Assembly: GCA_007124105.1 (NCBI GenBank)
Contig: SLFT01000531.1
Span: forward strand, 1 to 5,499
DNA length: 5,499 nucleotides
Origin: Candidatus Hydrogenedentota bacterium
GTDB lineage: Bacteria > Hydrogenedentota > Hydrogenedentia > Hydrogenedentales > CAITNO01
Direction: 5' to 3'
Below the pieces are notes generated by a model. The model saw nothing but the letters and a program-made list of their open reading frames with translations. It ran no database searches and was not told the origin of the DNA. This document shows positions 1 through 5,499 of the stretch, one piece after another. How positions within the stretch are numbered: position 1 is the first letter of the stretch; every line of letters starts with the position of its first letter. Both the position numbers and the translations under genes were made by a program.

Positions 1-167
1 CCCCGCGCAAAGCGCCGCGCAAGCCGGGACATGGCCCGTCCCTGGTACGACCGCATCACAGGGCGGGTATCAACAAAAGCCGCCGTATCTTTGTAGACGC
101 CTGATTCCGAGCGTGTCCACCCGTACTTCTCATAAAATTCTTTGACTATCTCTTTTTCTTGTCTCAT
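1..167 (-). CDS. Probable class I SAM-dependent methyltransferase, N-terminal fragment (runs off the left edge)
   Basis: Reading the minus strand from an ATG at 167-165 gives 55 codons with no stop up to the window edge. The peptide starts MRQEKEIVKEFYEKYGW and continues with a GVYKDTAAFVDTRPV segment. I recognise the pattern F-Y-x-x-x-G-W, then G-x-Y-x-D-T, then D-x-R-P-V as the N-terminal lead-in of many small-molecule class I SAM methyltransferases. In these it precedes the glycine-rich SAM-binding motif I, which would lie outside the window. The substrate cannot be read from this part. AAAGG lies 5 nt upstream of the ATG and supports the start. The gene is 131 nt downstream of the URO-D-like gene on the same strand, so cotranscription is possible, though an AT-rich stretch in the gap could be its own promoter. 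The coding call is fairly sure; the family rests on memory of the N-terminal pattern only. Confidence 0.7.
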   Translation of the reverse strand, partial: MRQEKEIVKEFYEKYGWTRSESGVYKDTAAFVDTRPVMRSYQGRAMSRLARRFAR

Positions 168-172
168 GGGCG

Positions 173-177
173 CCTTT
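173..177 (-). promoter_or_regulatory. Ribosome binding site of the methyltransferase gene
   Basis: Read on the minus strand this is AAAGG, 5 nt before the ATG at 167-165. It is a moderate Shine-Dalgarno match and is what decides the start of the partial methyltransferase gene. Confidence 0.5.
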
Positions 178-220
178 GCTGTCGTATCTCCGGCATCAGC
201 TATGTGAGAGCGGGCCGGGC

Positions 221-226
221 AATATA
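221..226 (-). promoter_or_regulatory. Possible -10 box for the methyltransferase gene
   Basis: On the minus strand this reads TATATT, five of six bases matching the sigma-70 -10 consensus. It lies in an AT-rich patch about 54 nt upstream of the methyltransferase start. No good -35 match occurs at 16-18 nt, where TTACAG is the best available, so this is a weak call. If real, it would let the methyltransferase be expressed separately from the URO-D-like gene. Confidence 0.25.
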
Positions 227-298
227 TAACCTGTTAAACGATAACTGTAAGACTTCTTCATGGCTGTTGTTTATTGCGTTGTTTCAGGCACGCCCGGC

Positions 299-1537
299 CT
301 ATTTCCCACAAATCACTCCCATGGCAATATCCGCCCACCGCGACAGCCGTTCGGGCTGGTAGCGCACGGTGCTGATGTCTTTGAGAACAAGTTCAAGCGG
401 GCAACCGTATTTCTCGCAAACATTTTTGGTGGCACTCAAGTGCTTGCGCACGAGCTCGGTGTCGAAATCATCAAAGGCGAGATGGGCCGGGTTCGGCTTG
501 CGCGAATATACAAAATCATGGCCAATCTGCTCAGCCCCCTTTTCCTCGTTGACCCAGGGACTCATGGATACCTTGCGCACCTTCGGGATCATGCGCACCT
601 CGTCCATTTTACCGTCCAGCGGATCGCAGCAGCCGTAATAGACCAGTCCGAAACGTTCACATATCGGACTGGTATACGCCACTTCGTATTCCTTGAACAT
701 CTGCGGCGATACGGTGGAGAACATTTGGGCCAGACCGAACATCCAGATATCCTTCGCGCGCGGTTTTTCCGGATTATACCCGGACGCGGGCAGTTCGTCC
801 GCGTACGCGCCGGTACAATGGATGAGGCTTTGTGGTTCACAGAGAAGCCCTTGCTCTTCCGCCTGATCGAGCATGGCCATGTATCCATCGGCGACCCGTT
901 TCGCCAGCTGATGCATGTACTCCGGCTTCTCCATCAACGCAAATAACGCGTTTTCCACGCCCATCCATGTGCTGATGGGGTCCCACAGGGACAGGTACGG
1001 GTCCATGCCGGTCGGACGCGGTTCGAGAATGCCGTCAAAAATTTCGTGCGCCTCCGTCATGCGCCGCGCGGTGGCGTCCTTGTCTTCGCTAATTCGAGGC
1101 GTACGTATCTTTTCCAAATCGTCCTCGGTCTGGAATTGATTGCGATACCTGTGCCCCACCACGTCATTCGTGGGATCCAATGTAGCCGTGTCTTCCTGCA
1201 CCTGGACGCCGAAGCCGGTGTTATGAATGGCCCGGGGAATACGGATAAAGGGTTCCACCACCATGTCCACCGGAAAACGTTCCCATTGATACAGTGTACG
1301 TCGCAGATAGAACTCATAGTCGCGGCATTCGGCGTCTTCGCACCACAGCGTCAACACACCGTCCACATTCATCTCGTTCCAGCACACCTGGTCTATCATC
1401 ACCATGGGCCGTTCCGGCGCACAGGCGTTCAATTTGCGCCAAAGCCGTTTCTTTTCTTCCTGCGCGGGCAACGCGGCAACGTCGGCGACGCGTTTCGCCA
1501 GTTCACGAAGTATGTTGGCGTCTTGTGTTAACGGCAT
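299..1537 (-). CDS. URO-D superfamily protein (uroporphyrinogen decarboxylase-like / corrinoid methyltransferase-like)
   Basis: This is a complete 412-residue gene ending in TAG. It resembles the long URO-D superfamily proteins often annotated uroporphyrinogen decarboxylase-like, related to the MtaA/CmuA-type corrinoid methyltransferases. Seen directly, numbered from the chosen start: an IHCTG segment near residues 239-243, a YYGCCDPLDGK segment near 300-310, SMSPWVNEEKGAEQIG near 324-339, SRKPNP near 345-350 and a C-terminal KDISTVRYQPERL near 386-398. H240, C241 and the C303-C304 pair are candidate metal or thiol ligands, in the regions where MtaA-type enzymes carry their zinc ligands. The HemE N-terminal R-Q-A-G-R-Y motif is absent, so true haem-pathway uroporphyrinogen decarboxylase is unlikely. 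An ATG at 1543 is also in frame, but GGAAAGGG abuts it directly, whereas AAAGG sits 7 nt before the ATG at 1537, so I prefer 1537. No signal peptide or membrane segment is seen, so it is probably cytoplasmic. The substrate is unknown. Confidence 0.85.
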   Translation of the reverse strand: MPLTQDANILRELAKRVADVAALPAQEEKKRLWRKLNACAPERPMVMIDQVCWNEMNVDGVLTLWCEDAECRDYEFYLRRTLYQWERFPVDMVVEPFIRIPRAIHNTGFGVQVQEDTATLDPTNDVVGHRYRNQFQTEDDLEKIRTPRISEDKDATARRMTEAHEIFDGILEPRPTGMDPYLSLWDPISTWMGVENALFALMEKPEYMHQLAKRVADGYMAMLDQAEEQGLLCEPQSLIHCTGAYADELPASGYNPEKPRAKDIWMFGLAQMFSTVSPQMFKEYEVAYTSPICERFGLVYYGCCDPLDGKMDEVRMIPKVRKVSMSPWVNEEKGAEQIGHDFVYSRKPNPAHLAFDDFDTELVRKHLSATKNVCEKYGCPLELVLKDISTVRYQPERLSRWADIAMGVICGK

Positions 1538-1543
1538 AATCAT

Positions 1544-1551
1544 CCCTTTCC
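1544..1551 (-). promoter_or_regulatory. Ribosome binding site that decides the URO-D-like start
   Basis: On the minus strand this reads GGAAAGGG. It touches the upstream ATG (1543-1541) with no spacer. The second in-frame ATG (1537-1535) has a normal spacing of about 7 nt from AAAGG, so the second ATG is the more likely start. Confidence 0.55.
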
Positions 1552-1616
1552 AGAATCAGACAGAGCCCTATATTCATGACAGTCTTTCATGAGGCTTTCA
1601 GCCTCCACCATAAACG

Positions 1617-1726
1617 CTGGAATTACGTATGTTGTTCACGCTTTAGCGTGCCGGGTTGCGCCTGTAATTCGAAGTTAACGTGGTAACGTCAGCACGCTAA
1701 AGCGTGAACAACATACGTAATTCCAG
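1617..1726. repeat. Perfect 35-bp inverted repeat with 40-nt spacer (REP/MITE-like element)
   Basis: The left arm (1617-1651) and right arm (1692-1726) are exact reverse complements over 35 bp, with ends CTGG and CCAG. The match stops abruptly on both sides. Each arm also contains a smaller near-palindrome of 14 nt, CACGCTTTAGCGTG at 1637-1650 and its complement at 1693-1706, so each half can fold alone or the whole can form a long hairpin. The 40-nt spacer encodes nothing visible but has two copies of TAACGT separated by GG (1676-1689). There is no transposase and no clear target-site duplication. Arms this long and perfect suggest a miniature mobile or REP-type element rather than a simple terminator. 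No U-tract follows either arm. Confidence 0.85.
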
Positions 1727-1733
1727 AGCAGGT

Positions 1734-1765
1734 TGTAGGGCGGGTGAAGCGAAGCCCACCTTACA
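1734..1765. repeat. Small hairpin repeat, GGGTGAAGCGAAGC family, copy 1
   Basis: This is an imperfect palindrome starting TGTAGGG and ending CCACCTTACA around a GAAGCGAA loop. In RNA, 11 of 12 stem positions could pair if G-U wobbles are allowed. Its first 22 bases (1734-1755) match 5233-5254 downstream of icmF at 21 positions, in the same orientation. Similar intergenic repeats built on this phrase occur in many bacterial genomes, from memory; their function is unknown. Confidence 0.7.
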
Positions 1766-1797
1766 GTATTTGGTCAGCCGCGTAAAACAAACTGAGG

Positions 1798-1827
1798 TTT
1801 ACTCGGAACACACAAACAGATTATAAT
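1798..1827 (+). promoter_or_regulatory. Sigma-70-like promoter for icmF
   Basis: A perfect TATAAT sits at 1822-1827 with TTTACT at 1798-1803 (four of six to the -35 consensus) and an 18-nt spacer. Transcription would start near 1834 and leave a 5' leader of roughly 50 nt before the icmF ATG. The leader holds GGCAAATGCC (1837-1846), a tiny palindrome. This is predicted from sequence only; other sigma factors could be used. Confidence 0.5.
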
Positions 1828-1870
1828 AGAGGCAAGGGCAAATGCCACTTATTCCCGCCGCGAATCAACC

Positions 1871-1875
1871 AAGGA
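1871..1875 (+). promoter_or_regulatory. Ribosome binding site of icmF
   Basis: AAGGA lies 10 nt upstream of the ATG at 1886, slightly long but acceptable spacing. It supports the 1886 start, which leaves about 18 residues before the first beta strand of the B12-binding domain, a normal N-terminus for the family. Confidence 0.55.
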
Positions 1876-1885
1876 TTTCATATAC

Positions 1886-4800
1886 ATGGCCATCTCTGTT
1901 TCAGCCGGCGCAACGACTGACCCGTTGACGCGCGGCCCCATTCGAATTGTTACCGGCACGTCCCTGTTTGACGGGCACGACGCCGCGATTAATATCATGC
2001 GCCGAATACTGCTGGACGCGGGCGCTGAGATCATCCATCTTGGCCATAATCATTCCGCGCTTGACCTCGCGCGCGCGGCGGTACAGGAAGACGCCGACGC
2101 CATCGCGGTCAGCTCGTACCAGGGCGGTCACAACGAGTTTTTCCCTTATGTGCTCGATCTGTTGCGCGACGCGGGCGCGGGACATGTCCAACTGTTTGGC
2201 GGCGGCGGCGGCGTTATCGTTCCCCGCGAGATACAGGAACTCGAGTCGCAGGGCGTAGCAAAAATATACTCGCCCGAGGACGGGCGTCGGCTGGGTTTAA
2301 CAGGCATGATTGACGACCTGCTCGGACGTGTCCGGGCAGTGCGCCAACCGCTTGATCCCGACGCGGCGCTTTCTCTCAAAGACGATTGCGGTCTCGCGCA
2401 ACGGCTGTCCCTTGTGGAAGCGGCAGCCGGCGCGGCGCCGGAAACAGTCCGCGAACTGCTCGCGCGACTCGACGCGGATACGCGTCCCTCCCCCACGCCG
2501 CCCGTTATCGGGATTACCGGCACAGGCGGCGCGGGCAAGTCCTCGCTCGTTGATGAGCTGGTGTTGCGCTGGCTGCACGACTTCCCCGATAAACGTGTGG
2601 CTATCCTTTCCTGCGATCCGACGCGCAAACGCACTGGCGGCGCGCTTTTGGGCGACCGCATCCGCGTAAACAGCGTCGCCAGCCCGCAGGTGTACATGCG
2701 CTCCATGGCCACGCGCGACCAGGCGGGCGCCATCAGCGGCGCAGTGAGCGCGGCCTTGGCCGTGTTGCGCGCGGCGGGATTCGACCTTATCATCACGGAG
2801 ACGGCCGGCGCGGGTCAGAGCGACGCCGCCATAGCGCCGCTGGTGGATGTGTCGCTGTATGTAATGACGCCGGAATACGGCGCGGCAACGCAACTCGAAA
2901 AGATCGGGATGCTCGATTACGCCGACCTCATTTGCATCAACAAATTCGACCGGGCCGGCGCGGGCGACGCGCTGCATGATGTGCGCAAACAATACCAACG
3001 CAATCAGCATCGTTTCGAGGCCGCTCTCGAGGACATGCCGGTATACGGCGCCATTGCGTCGCGTTTCAACGACGACGGCGTCACAGCGCTCTATCATGGT
3101 TTACTTGACGCCGTAAATGAGACAGCTGACGCAAGATTTTGTTCGCCATCGCCCAAACCCGCCACGAAGCATTCCACGGACACGTCCGTGGTGGTGCCCC
3201 ATGAGCGTATCAACTACCTGTCCGAAATCGCGAACACGGTGCGCGCTTATCGCAACCAGGCGGAAGCGCAGGCGGCGATTGCAACCCGGTGCTGGCAGCT
3301 GCATGGCGCGGAATCAGTAATCGAGGACGCCTCCGCGCGCCACACCCTGCGCGAAGCGCGGGAACAACAAGAACGACTGCTGGAAGATCGGTGTCGCGCC
3401 CTGCTTGCGGGGTTCCCGGCATTGCGCGAGGCGTACAGCCAATCGGAGTTGCGCTATAACGTGCGAGGCCGCGAGATTTGCGCGTCCCTGCGCAAGGAGA
3501 GCCTCTCCGGCAACCGCATCCCGCGCGTGGCCCTTCCCCATTTCACAAACGATGGCGATCTGCTGCGCTGGCTGCTGCTCGAAAACCTGCCTGGTTACTT
3601 TCCGTTCACCGCCGGCTCCTTTCCACTCAAACGTTCCGAAGAAGACGCCACGCGCATGTTCGCCGGCGAAGGGGACCCGAAACGAACCAACGCCAGGTTC
3701 AAGTACTTGTCCAAGGACGCGCCCGCAAAGCGTCTGTCTACCGCCTTTGATTCGGCAACCCTTTACGGTCAGGACCCTGACGAGCGGCCGGATATATACG
3801 GAAAAATTGGATCGGCGGGCGTGTCCATTTGTACGCTTGACGATATGAAACAGCTCTTTGACGGTTTTGACTTGTGCGCGCCCAATACATCGGTGTCCAT
3901 GACCATCAACGGCCCCGCGCCGATTATCCTCGCCATGTTCTTTAACGCCGCCATTGATCAGCAATGCGACATCTTCGAGCGTGAACATGGCCGGCCTGCG
4001 ACCGGGGAAGAACGAACCGCTGTCAGCGACACCGCCTTGCGTCAGGTACGCGGCACGGTGCAGGCGGATATCCTCAAGGAAGACCAGGGCCAGAACACCT
4101 GTTTATTCGCCATTGATTTCGGACTAAAAATGATGGGCGACGTACAGCAATACTTCCTTGAAAATGGGGTGCGCAATTTTTACTCGGTGTCCGTATCGGG
4201 CTACCACATCGCCGAGGCGGGCGCGAATCCCATCACGCAGCTCGCGTTCACCCTCGCCAATGGATTCACCTATGTGGAGTATTATCTGGCCCGCGGCATG
4301 GACATCAACGACTTCGCGCCGAACCTGTCCTTCTTCTTCTCCTGCGGCATGGACCCCGAATACGCCGTGCTTAATCGCGTTGCCCGCAGAATATGGGCCA
4401 TTACCCTGCGCGACCGATACGGCGCGGACGAGCGCTCCCAGAAATTGAAGGCCCATATCCAGACAAGCGGCAGGTCGCTGCACGCACAGGAGATTCATTT
4501 CAACGATATCCGCACCACGCTTCAGGCGTTGACCGCGTTCTACGACCAATGTAATTCGCTGCACACCAACGCGTATGATGAAGCCATCACCACGCCAACT
4601 GAAGAGTCAGTCCGGCGCGCCCTCGCCATCCAACAAATCATTGCCAGGGAACACGGCCTGGCATTTAACGAGAACCCCCTGCAAGGCTCTTTCATTATCG
4701 AGGAACTCACAGATTTGGTCGAGCAGGCGGTGCTCGCGGAGTTCGACCGACTATGCGCGCGCGGCGGCGTACTCGGCGCAATGGAGCGCGGCTACCAACG

Positions 4801-5155
4801 CAGCGAAATCCAGGAAGAGTCGCTGCGCTACGAACACTTAAAGGCTGCCGGCACTTATCCCATTGTGGGCGTGAACACCTTTGTGAATCCGGACGCCGAT
4901 CACGAGGACGCCATCAACAACATGGAACTCCGGCGCGGCACCGAGGAAGAACAACGCGGCCAGGTACAGCGACTCCGCGAATTTCACCGCCGCCACGCAG
5001 ACACCGCTCCCCCAGCGCTAAAAGCGCTGCAAGACACATGCCTGGCGAACGACAATATATTCGCCGAGCTCATGCATACCGTACGTGTCTGTTCCCTGGG
5101 TCAAATCACACAAGCGTTGTTTGAAGTCGGCGGACAGTATCGCAGAAATGCTTAG
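1886..5155 (+). CDS. icmF: Fused isobutyryl-CoA mutase IcmF (B12 domain, GTPase chaperone, mutase)
   Basis: This 1089-residue cytoplasmic enzyme interconverts isobutyryl-CoA and n-butyryl-CoA by an adenosylcobalamin radical mechanism; family members also act more weakly on related branched acyl-CoAs. Domains in order: B12-binding at about 18-150, with DGHDAA at 29-34 (H31 is the expected lower cobalt ligand), SSYQGGH at 76-82 and FGGGGG at 104-109. A MeaB/MeaI-type G domain at about 205-420 has the P-loop GTGGAGKS at 212-219, a DPTRKRTGGALLGDR switch segment at 244-258, ETAGAGQS at 305-312 and NKFD at 352-355. A linker follows, then the catalytic barrel at about 550-1085, with SGYH ending at H774. 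F592 and Q736 sit where methylmalonyl-CoA mutase has Tyr89 and Arg207 (P. shermanii numbering). This Phe/Gln pair marks an isobutyryl-CoA mutase. The G domain gates cofactor loading, so no separate MeaB is needed for this enzyme. Length is usual for the family, with no frameshift or missing motif. It has its own promoter and sits between two related hairpin repeats. Confidence 0.96.
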   Translation: MAISVSAGATTDPLTRGPIRIVTGTSLFDGHDAAINIMRRILLDAGAEIIHLGHNHSALDLARAAVQEDADAIAVSSYQGGHNEFFPYVLDLLRDAGAGHVQLFGGGGGVIVPREIQELESQGVAKIYSPEDGRRLGLTGMIDDLLGRVRAVRQPLDPDAALSLKDDCGLAQRLSLVEAAAGAAPETVRELLARLDADTRPSPTPPVIGITGTGGAGKSSLVDELVLRWLHDFPDKRVAILSCDPTRKRTGGALLGDRIRVNSVASPQVYMRSMATRDQAGAISGAVSAALAVLRAAGFDLIITETAGAGQSDAAIAPLVDVSLYVMTPEYGAATQLEKIGMLDYADLICINKFDRAGAGDALHDVRKQYQRNQHRFEAALEDMPVYGAIASRFNDDGVTALYHGLLDAVNETADARFCSPSPKPATKHSTDTSVVVPHERINYLSEIANTVRAYRNQAEAQAAIATRCWQLHGAESVIEDASARHTLREAREQQERLLEDRCRALLAGFPALREAYSQSELRYNVRGREICASLRKESLSGNRIPRVALPHFTNDGDLLRWLLLENLPGYFPFTAGSFPLKRSEEDATRMFAGEGDPKRTNARFKYLSKDAPAKRLSTAFDSATLYGQDPDERPDIYGKIGSAGVSICTLDDMKQLFDGFDLCAPNTSVSMTINGPAPIILAMFFNAAIDQQCDIFEREHGRPATGEERTAVSDTALRQVRGTVQADILKEDQGQNTCLFAIDFGLKMMGDVQQYFLENGVRNFYSVSVSGYHIAEAGANPITQLAFTLANGFTYVEYYLARGMDINDFAPNLSFFFSCGMDPEYAVLNRVARRIWAITLRDRYGADERSQKLKAHIQTSGRSLHAQEIHFNDIRTTLQALTAFYDQCNSLHTNAYDEAITTPTEESVRRALAIQQIIAREHGLAFNENPLQGSFIIEELTDLVEQAVLAEFDRLCARGGVLGAMERGYQRSEIQEESLRYEHLKAAGTYPIVGVNTFVNPDADHEDAINNMELRRGTEEEQRGQVQRLREFHRRHADTAPPALKALQDTCLANDNIFAELMHTVRVCSLGQITQALFEVGGQYRRNA

Positions 5156-5222
5156 CATGGACAGCGAACCATGTTCAAAATCGTATGAAAGAAACAATTG
5201 TCTATCCATAGAATTTAAAAGT

Positions 5223-5309
5223 TTTTAGATTCTGTAGGGTGGGTGAAGCGAAGCGAAATCCACCGGAAAACGTACAGCAGAACGGTGGGTTTCGCTACAG
5301 AATCTAAAA
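5223..5309. repeat. Long hairpin repeat downstream of icmF, GGGTGAAGCGAAGC family, copy 2
   Basis: The outer arms are perfect over 15 bp: TTTTAGATTCTGTAG at 5223-5237 and its complement at 5295-5309. An inner pair, AGCGAAATCCACC at 5252-5264 and GGTGGGTTTCGCT at 5284-5296, matches at 12 of 13 positions. The inner and outer right arms overlap by 2 nt, and 14 unpaired bases bulge on the left. The segment 5233-5254 is the second copy of the repeat at 1734-1755. It could stabilise or end the icmF message, but no U-run follows the right arm, so a classical intrinsic terminator is not supported. A miniature repeat element is an equally good reading. Confidence 0.75.
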
Positions 5310-5360
5310 CTTGCAATTTAAGAAGATATCATGCTAGACAGTCACTAAAAGACAATCATA

Positions 5361-5366
5361 AAGGAG
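5361..5366 (+). promoter_or_regulatory. Ribosome binding site of the HisF-like gene
   Basis: AAGGAG lies 7 nt upstream of the ATG at 5374. It is a near-perfect Shine-Dalgarno and the strongest in the window, which fixes the start of the partial downstream gene. Confidence 0.8.
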
Positions 5367-5373
5367 AAGACAG

Positions 5374-5499
5374 ATGAGTGAACCGGTGCTGATTATGCCC
5401 TGCCTTGACATGCAAAGCGGACGGGTGGTCAAGGGCGTACATTTTGTGGATATTCAGGACGCGGGCGACCCGGTGGAATGCGCGCGGGCCTATTGCGCC
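5374..5499 (+). CDS. hisF: HisF-type imidazole glycerol phosphate synthase cyclase subunit, N-terminal fragment (runs off the right edge)
   Basis: Forty-two codons are open to the window edge. The peptide has LIMPCLDMQSGRVVKG at residues 6-21 followed by a VDIQDAGDPVE segment at 25-35. This matches the start of HisF, which makes imidazole glycerol phosphate and AICAR from PRFAR and HisH-supplied ammonia in histidine synthesis. D12 lines up with the catalytic Asp11 of Thermotoga maritima HisF and K20 with its Lys19, and the GDPVE phosphate-site region is kept. The usual form is I-P-C-L-D-V, so M-P-C-L-D-M is a mild variant. The second catalytic aspartate lies beyond the edge. The gene starts 218 bp after icmF, beyond a hairpin repeat, with its own strong ribosome binding site, and no hisA or hisH is in view. 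A HisF-like paralogue with another role cannot be excluded. Confidence 0.85.
   Translation, partial: MSEPVLIMPCLDMQSGRVVKGVHFVDIQDAGDPVECARAYCA

Larger units (their letters stand above)
1544..1885. other. Divergent intergenic region between the URO-D-like gene and icmF
   Basis: This stretch of 342 bp has no convincing gene. From left to right it holds the ribosome binding site of the URO-D-like gene, two TCATGA palindromes (1574-1579 and 1587-1592), and a short perfect hairpin with arms GAGGCT and AGCCTC around a 3-nt loop (1591-1605). It then holds a 110-bp inverted-repeat element (1617-1726), a second small hairpin repeat (1734-1765), a sigma-70-like promoter toward icmF (1798-1827) and the icmF ribosome binding site. 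I see no cobalamin riboswitch: only about 58 nt lie between the -10 box and the icmF start. Confidence 0.7.

Noticed and set aside
213..299. Eight-base GC-rich complementary arms (213-220 and 292-299) between the URO-D-like and methyltransferase genes
   Set aside because: The 71-nt loop and short stem are compatible with chance, and no U-run follows, so it is not a credible terminator.
260..946. A 228-codon open frame on the plus strand across the URO-D-like gene
   Set aside because: It lies antisense to a well-supported family gene, its protein has no recognisable motif, and such shadow frames are common in GC-rich coding DNA.
299..1537. Calling this gene hemE
   Set aside because: The diagnostic N-terminal HemE motif is missing, and the CC-D-P and K-P-N-P regions belong to the divergent URO-D-like group, so a haem-pathway role is not supported.
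1828..1885. Possible cobalamin riboswitch in the icmF leader
   Set aside because: The predicted leader is only about 50 nt, far shorter than a cobalamin riboswitch, and I see no B12-box-like sequence.
3314..3988. A 224-codon open frame on the minus strand inside icmF
   Set aside because: It is antisense to the conserved catalytic domain of icmF, has no family pattern or plausible ribosome binding context, and is explained by codon bias.
5156..5173. CATGG/CCATG 5-bp hairpin right after the icmF stop as a terminator
   Set aside because: The stem is short, the loop is 8 nt, and the following sequence has no U-tract.
5327..5332. TATCAT as a -10 box for the HisF-like gene
   Set aside because: It matches five of six bases, but no acceptable -35 element sits 16-18 nt upstream, so I could not support a promoter there.

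Overview
The window comes from a bacterial chromosome of fairly high GC with strong G/C preference at third codon positions. It holds two complete genes and two genes cut by the window edges. The gene set is a complete fused isobutyryl-CoA mutase, a long divergent URO-D superfamily protein with a CC-D-P motif, a small-molecule type SAM methyltransferase and a HisF homologue. From memory this resembles Planctomycetota, Hydrogenedentota, Lentisphaerota or related environmental lineages, but no marker gene here fixes the phylum, so the assignment is only an inference.

Layout: (1) positions 1-167, minus strand, hold the N-terminal 55 codons of a probable class I SAM-dependent methyltransferase that runs off the left edge. 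(2) Positions 299-1537, minus strand, hold a complete URO-D superfamily protein of 412 residues. (3) Positions 1544-1885 are a divergent intergenic region. It carries a perfect 35-bp inverted repeat (1617-1726), a small GGGTGAAGCGAAGC-type hairpin repeat (1734-1765) and a good sigma-70-like promoter reading toward the mutase. (4) Positions 1886-5155, plus strand, hold icmF: B12-binding domain, MeaB/MeaI-type GTPase chaperone domain and mutase catalytic domain in one 1089-residue chain. (5) Positions 5156-5373 are intergenic, with a second, longer hairpin element (5223-5309) that shares 21 of 22 bases with the repeat upstream of icmF. (6) Positions 5374-5499, plus strand, hold the first 42 codons of a HisF-type (betaalpha)8 barrel protein running off the right edge.

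How they work together: IcmF interconverts isobutyryl-CoA and n-butyryl-CoA using adenosylcobalamin, and its G domain controls cofactor loading. The divergently transcribed URO-D family protein belongs to a superfamily that includes corrinoid-dependent methyltransferases. A shared corrinoid theme is therefore possible, but it rests only on adjacency. The HisF homologue is separated from icmF by 218 bp with a hairpin repeat and its own strong ribosome binding site, so it need not be in the same operon. I found no CRISPR array, tRNA, rRNA, transposase or convincing new multi-gene system. The parts not explained by known genes are the structured intergenic repeats.
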